Origin: an uncultured Prosthecobacter sp.
Lineage (GTDB): Bacteria; Verrucomicrobiota; Verrucomicrobiia; Verrucomicrobiales; Verrucomicrobiaceae
DNA: 5,851 nucleotides
Direction of reading: 5' to 3'
Assembly: GCA_947523045.1 (NCBI GenBank)
Contig: CANNUR010000192.1
Location: forward strand, 1-5,851
Below the pieces are notes generated by a model, which had not been told where the DNA came from, ran no database searches, and saw only the letters and a program-made list of their open reading frames with translations. The position numbers and the translations under genes were made by a program. The stretch's first letter is position 1, and every line of letters begins with the position of its first letter. Positions 5,753 through 5,851 of the stretch are shown here, piece by piece.

Positions 5753-5851
5753 TCCTTCGGTTCGCGCATTTGCAGGGAGGGCGACGCCACGGCCGCGGGT
5801 CGCAGCAGCTCGCGCAGGCTGGCGCCGGGACGGTCGCGGAAGCGGTCGCGG
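5749..5851 (-). CDS. C-terminal end of an unidentified gene of the ABC operon (partial)
   Basis: An open frame enters from the right edge and encodes 33 residues, starting RDRFRDRPGASLRELLRP and ending SLQMREPKE, then the TGA at 5751-5749. The stop overlaps the permease ATG as ATGA, the same junction as at the next two genes, which is the main evidence that it is real. The tail is basic and shows no membrane helix or motif that I recognise. By position it could be the cytosolic tail of a partner permease (OppB/DppB-like) or the end of another operon component. I cannot assign a function. Confidence 0.65.
   Translation of the reverse strand, partial: RDRFRDRPGASLRELLRPAAVASPSLQMREPKE

Overview
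The window is a gene-dense, high-GC bacterial segment with almost no intergenic space. It holds seven or eight protein genes (two cut by the window edges) and shows no RNA gene, insertion sequence, CRISPR array or phage gene. A secreted formylglycine-type sulfatase with a C-terminal extension, a secreted ThuA-domain protein, a UlaG-like metallo-hydrolase and a membrane-anchored staphylococcal-nuclease-type protein suggest a glycan-degrading Verrucomicrobiota member, possibly Opitutaceae-like. This is an inference from gene content and protein style; a high-GC proteobacterium or planctomycete is not excluded.

Left part (1-1503): the end of a UlaG-like metallo-beta-lactamase-fold hydrolase (+) runs 11 bp into the end of a ThuA-domain gene (-). 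The ThuA gene diverges from a small multidrug resistance gene of the guanidinium exporter (Gdx/SugE) type across a 79-nt spacer, which contains a possible GC-rich hairpin but no recognisable guanidine riboswitch.

Middle (1543-3339): 39 nt after the exporter, on the same strand, lies a complete secreted arylsulfatase-type enzyme of 598 residues. All the S1-family catalytic residues I could check are present, and about 145 residues of probable beta-rich domain follow the catalytic core. It ends 6 nt from the converging nuclease gene.

Right part (3346-5851, all minus strand): four genes are chained by three successive 4-bp ATGA stop/start overlaps. In transcription order they are the tail of an unidentified gene, a very divergent OppC/DppC-like permease, a short OppD/DppD-like ATPase, and a membrane-anchored thermonuclease-family protein. 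This looks like one peptide- or oligo-solute-uptake operon ending in a nuclease.

Working picture: the left and middle genes fit breakdown of sulfated or other decorated glycans (sulfatase, ThuA, lactonase-like hydrolase) with a guanidinium exporter inserted among them, next to an ABC uptake operon. No clearly new system is proven. The most unusual points are the nuclease coupled to the ABC operon, the degenerate permease, the charged insertion in ThuA, and the exporter without a riboswitch.
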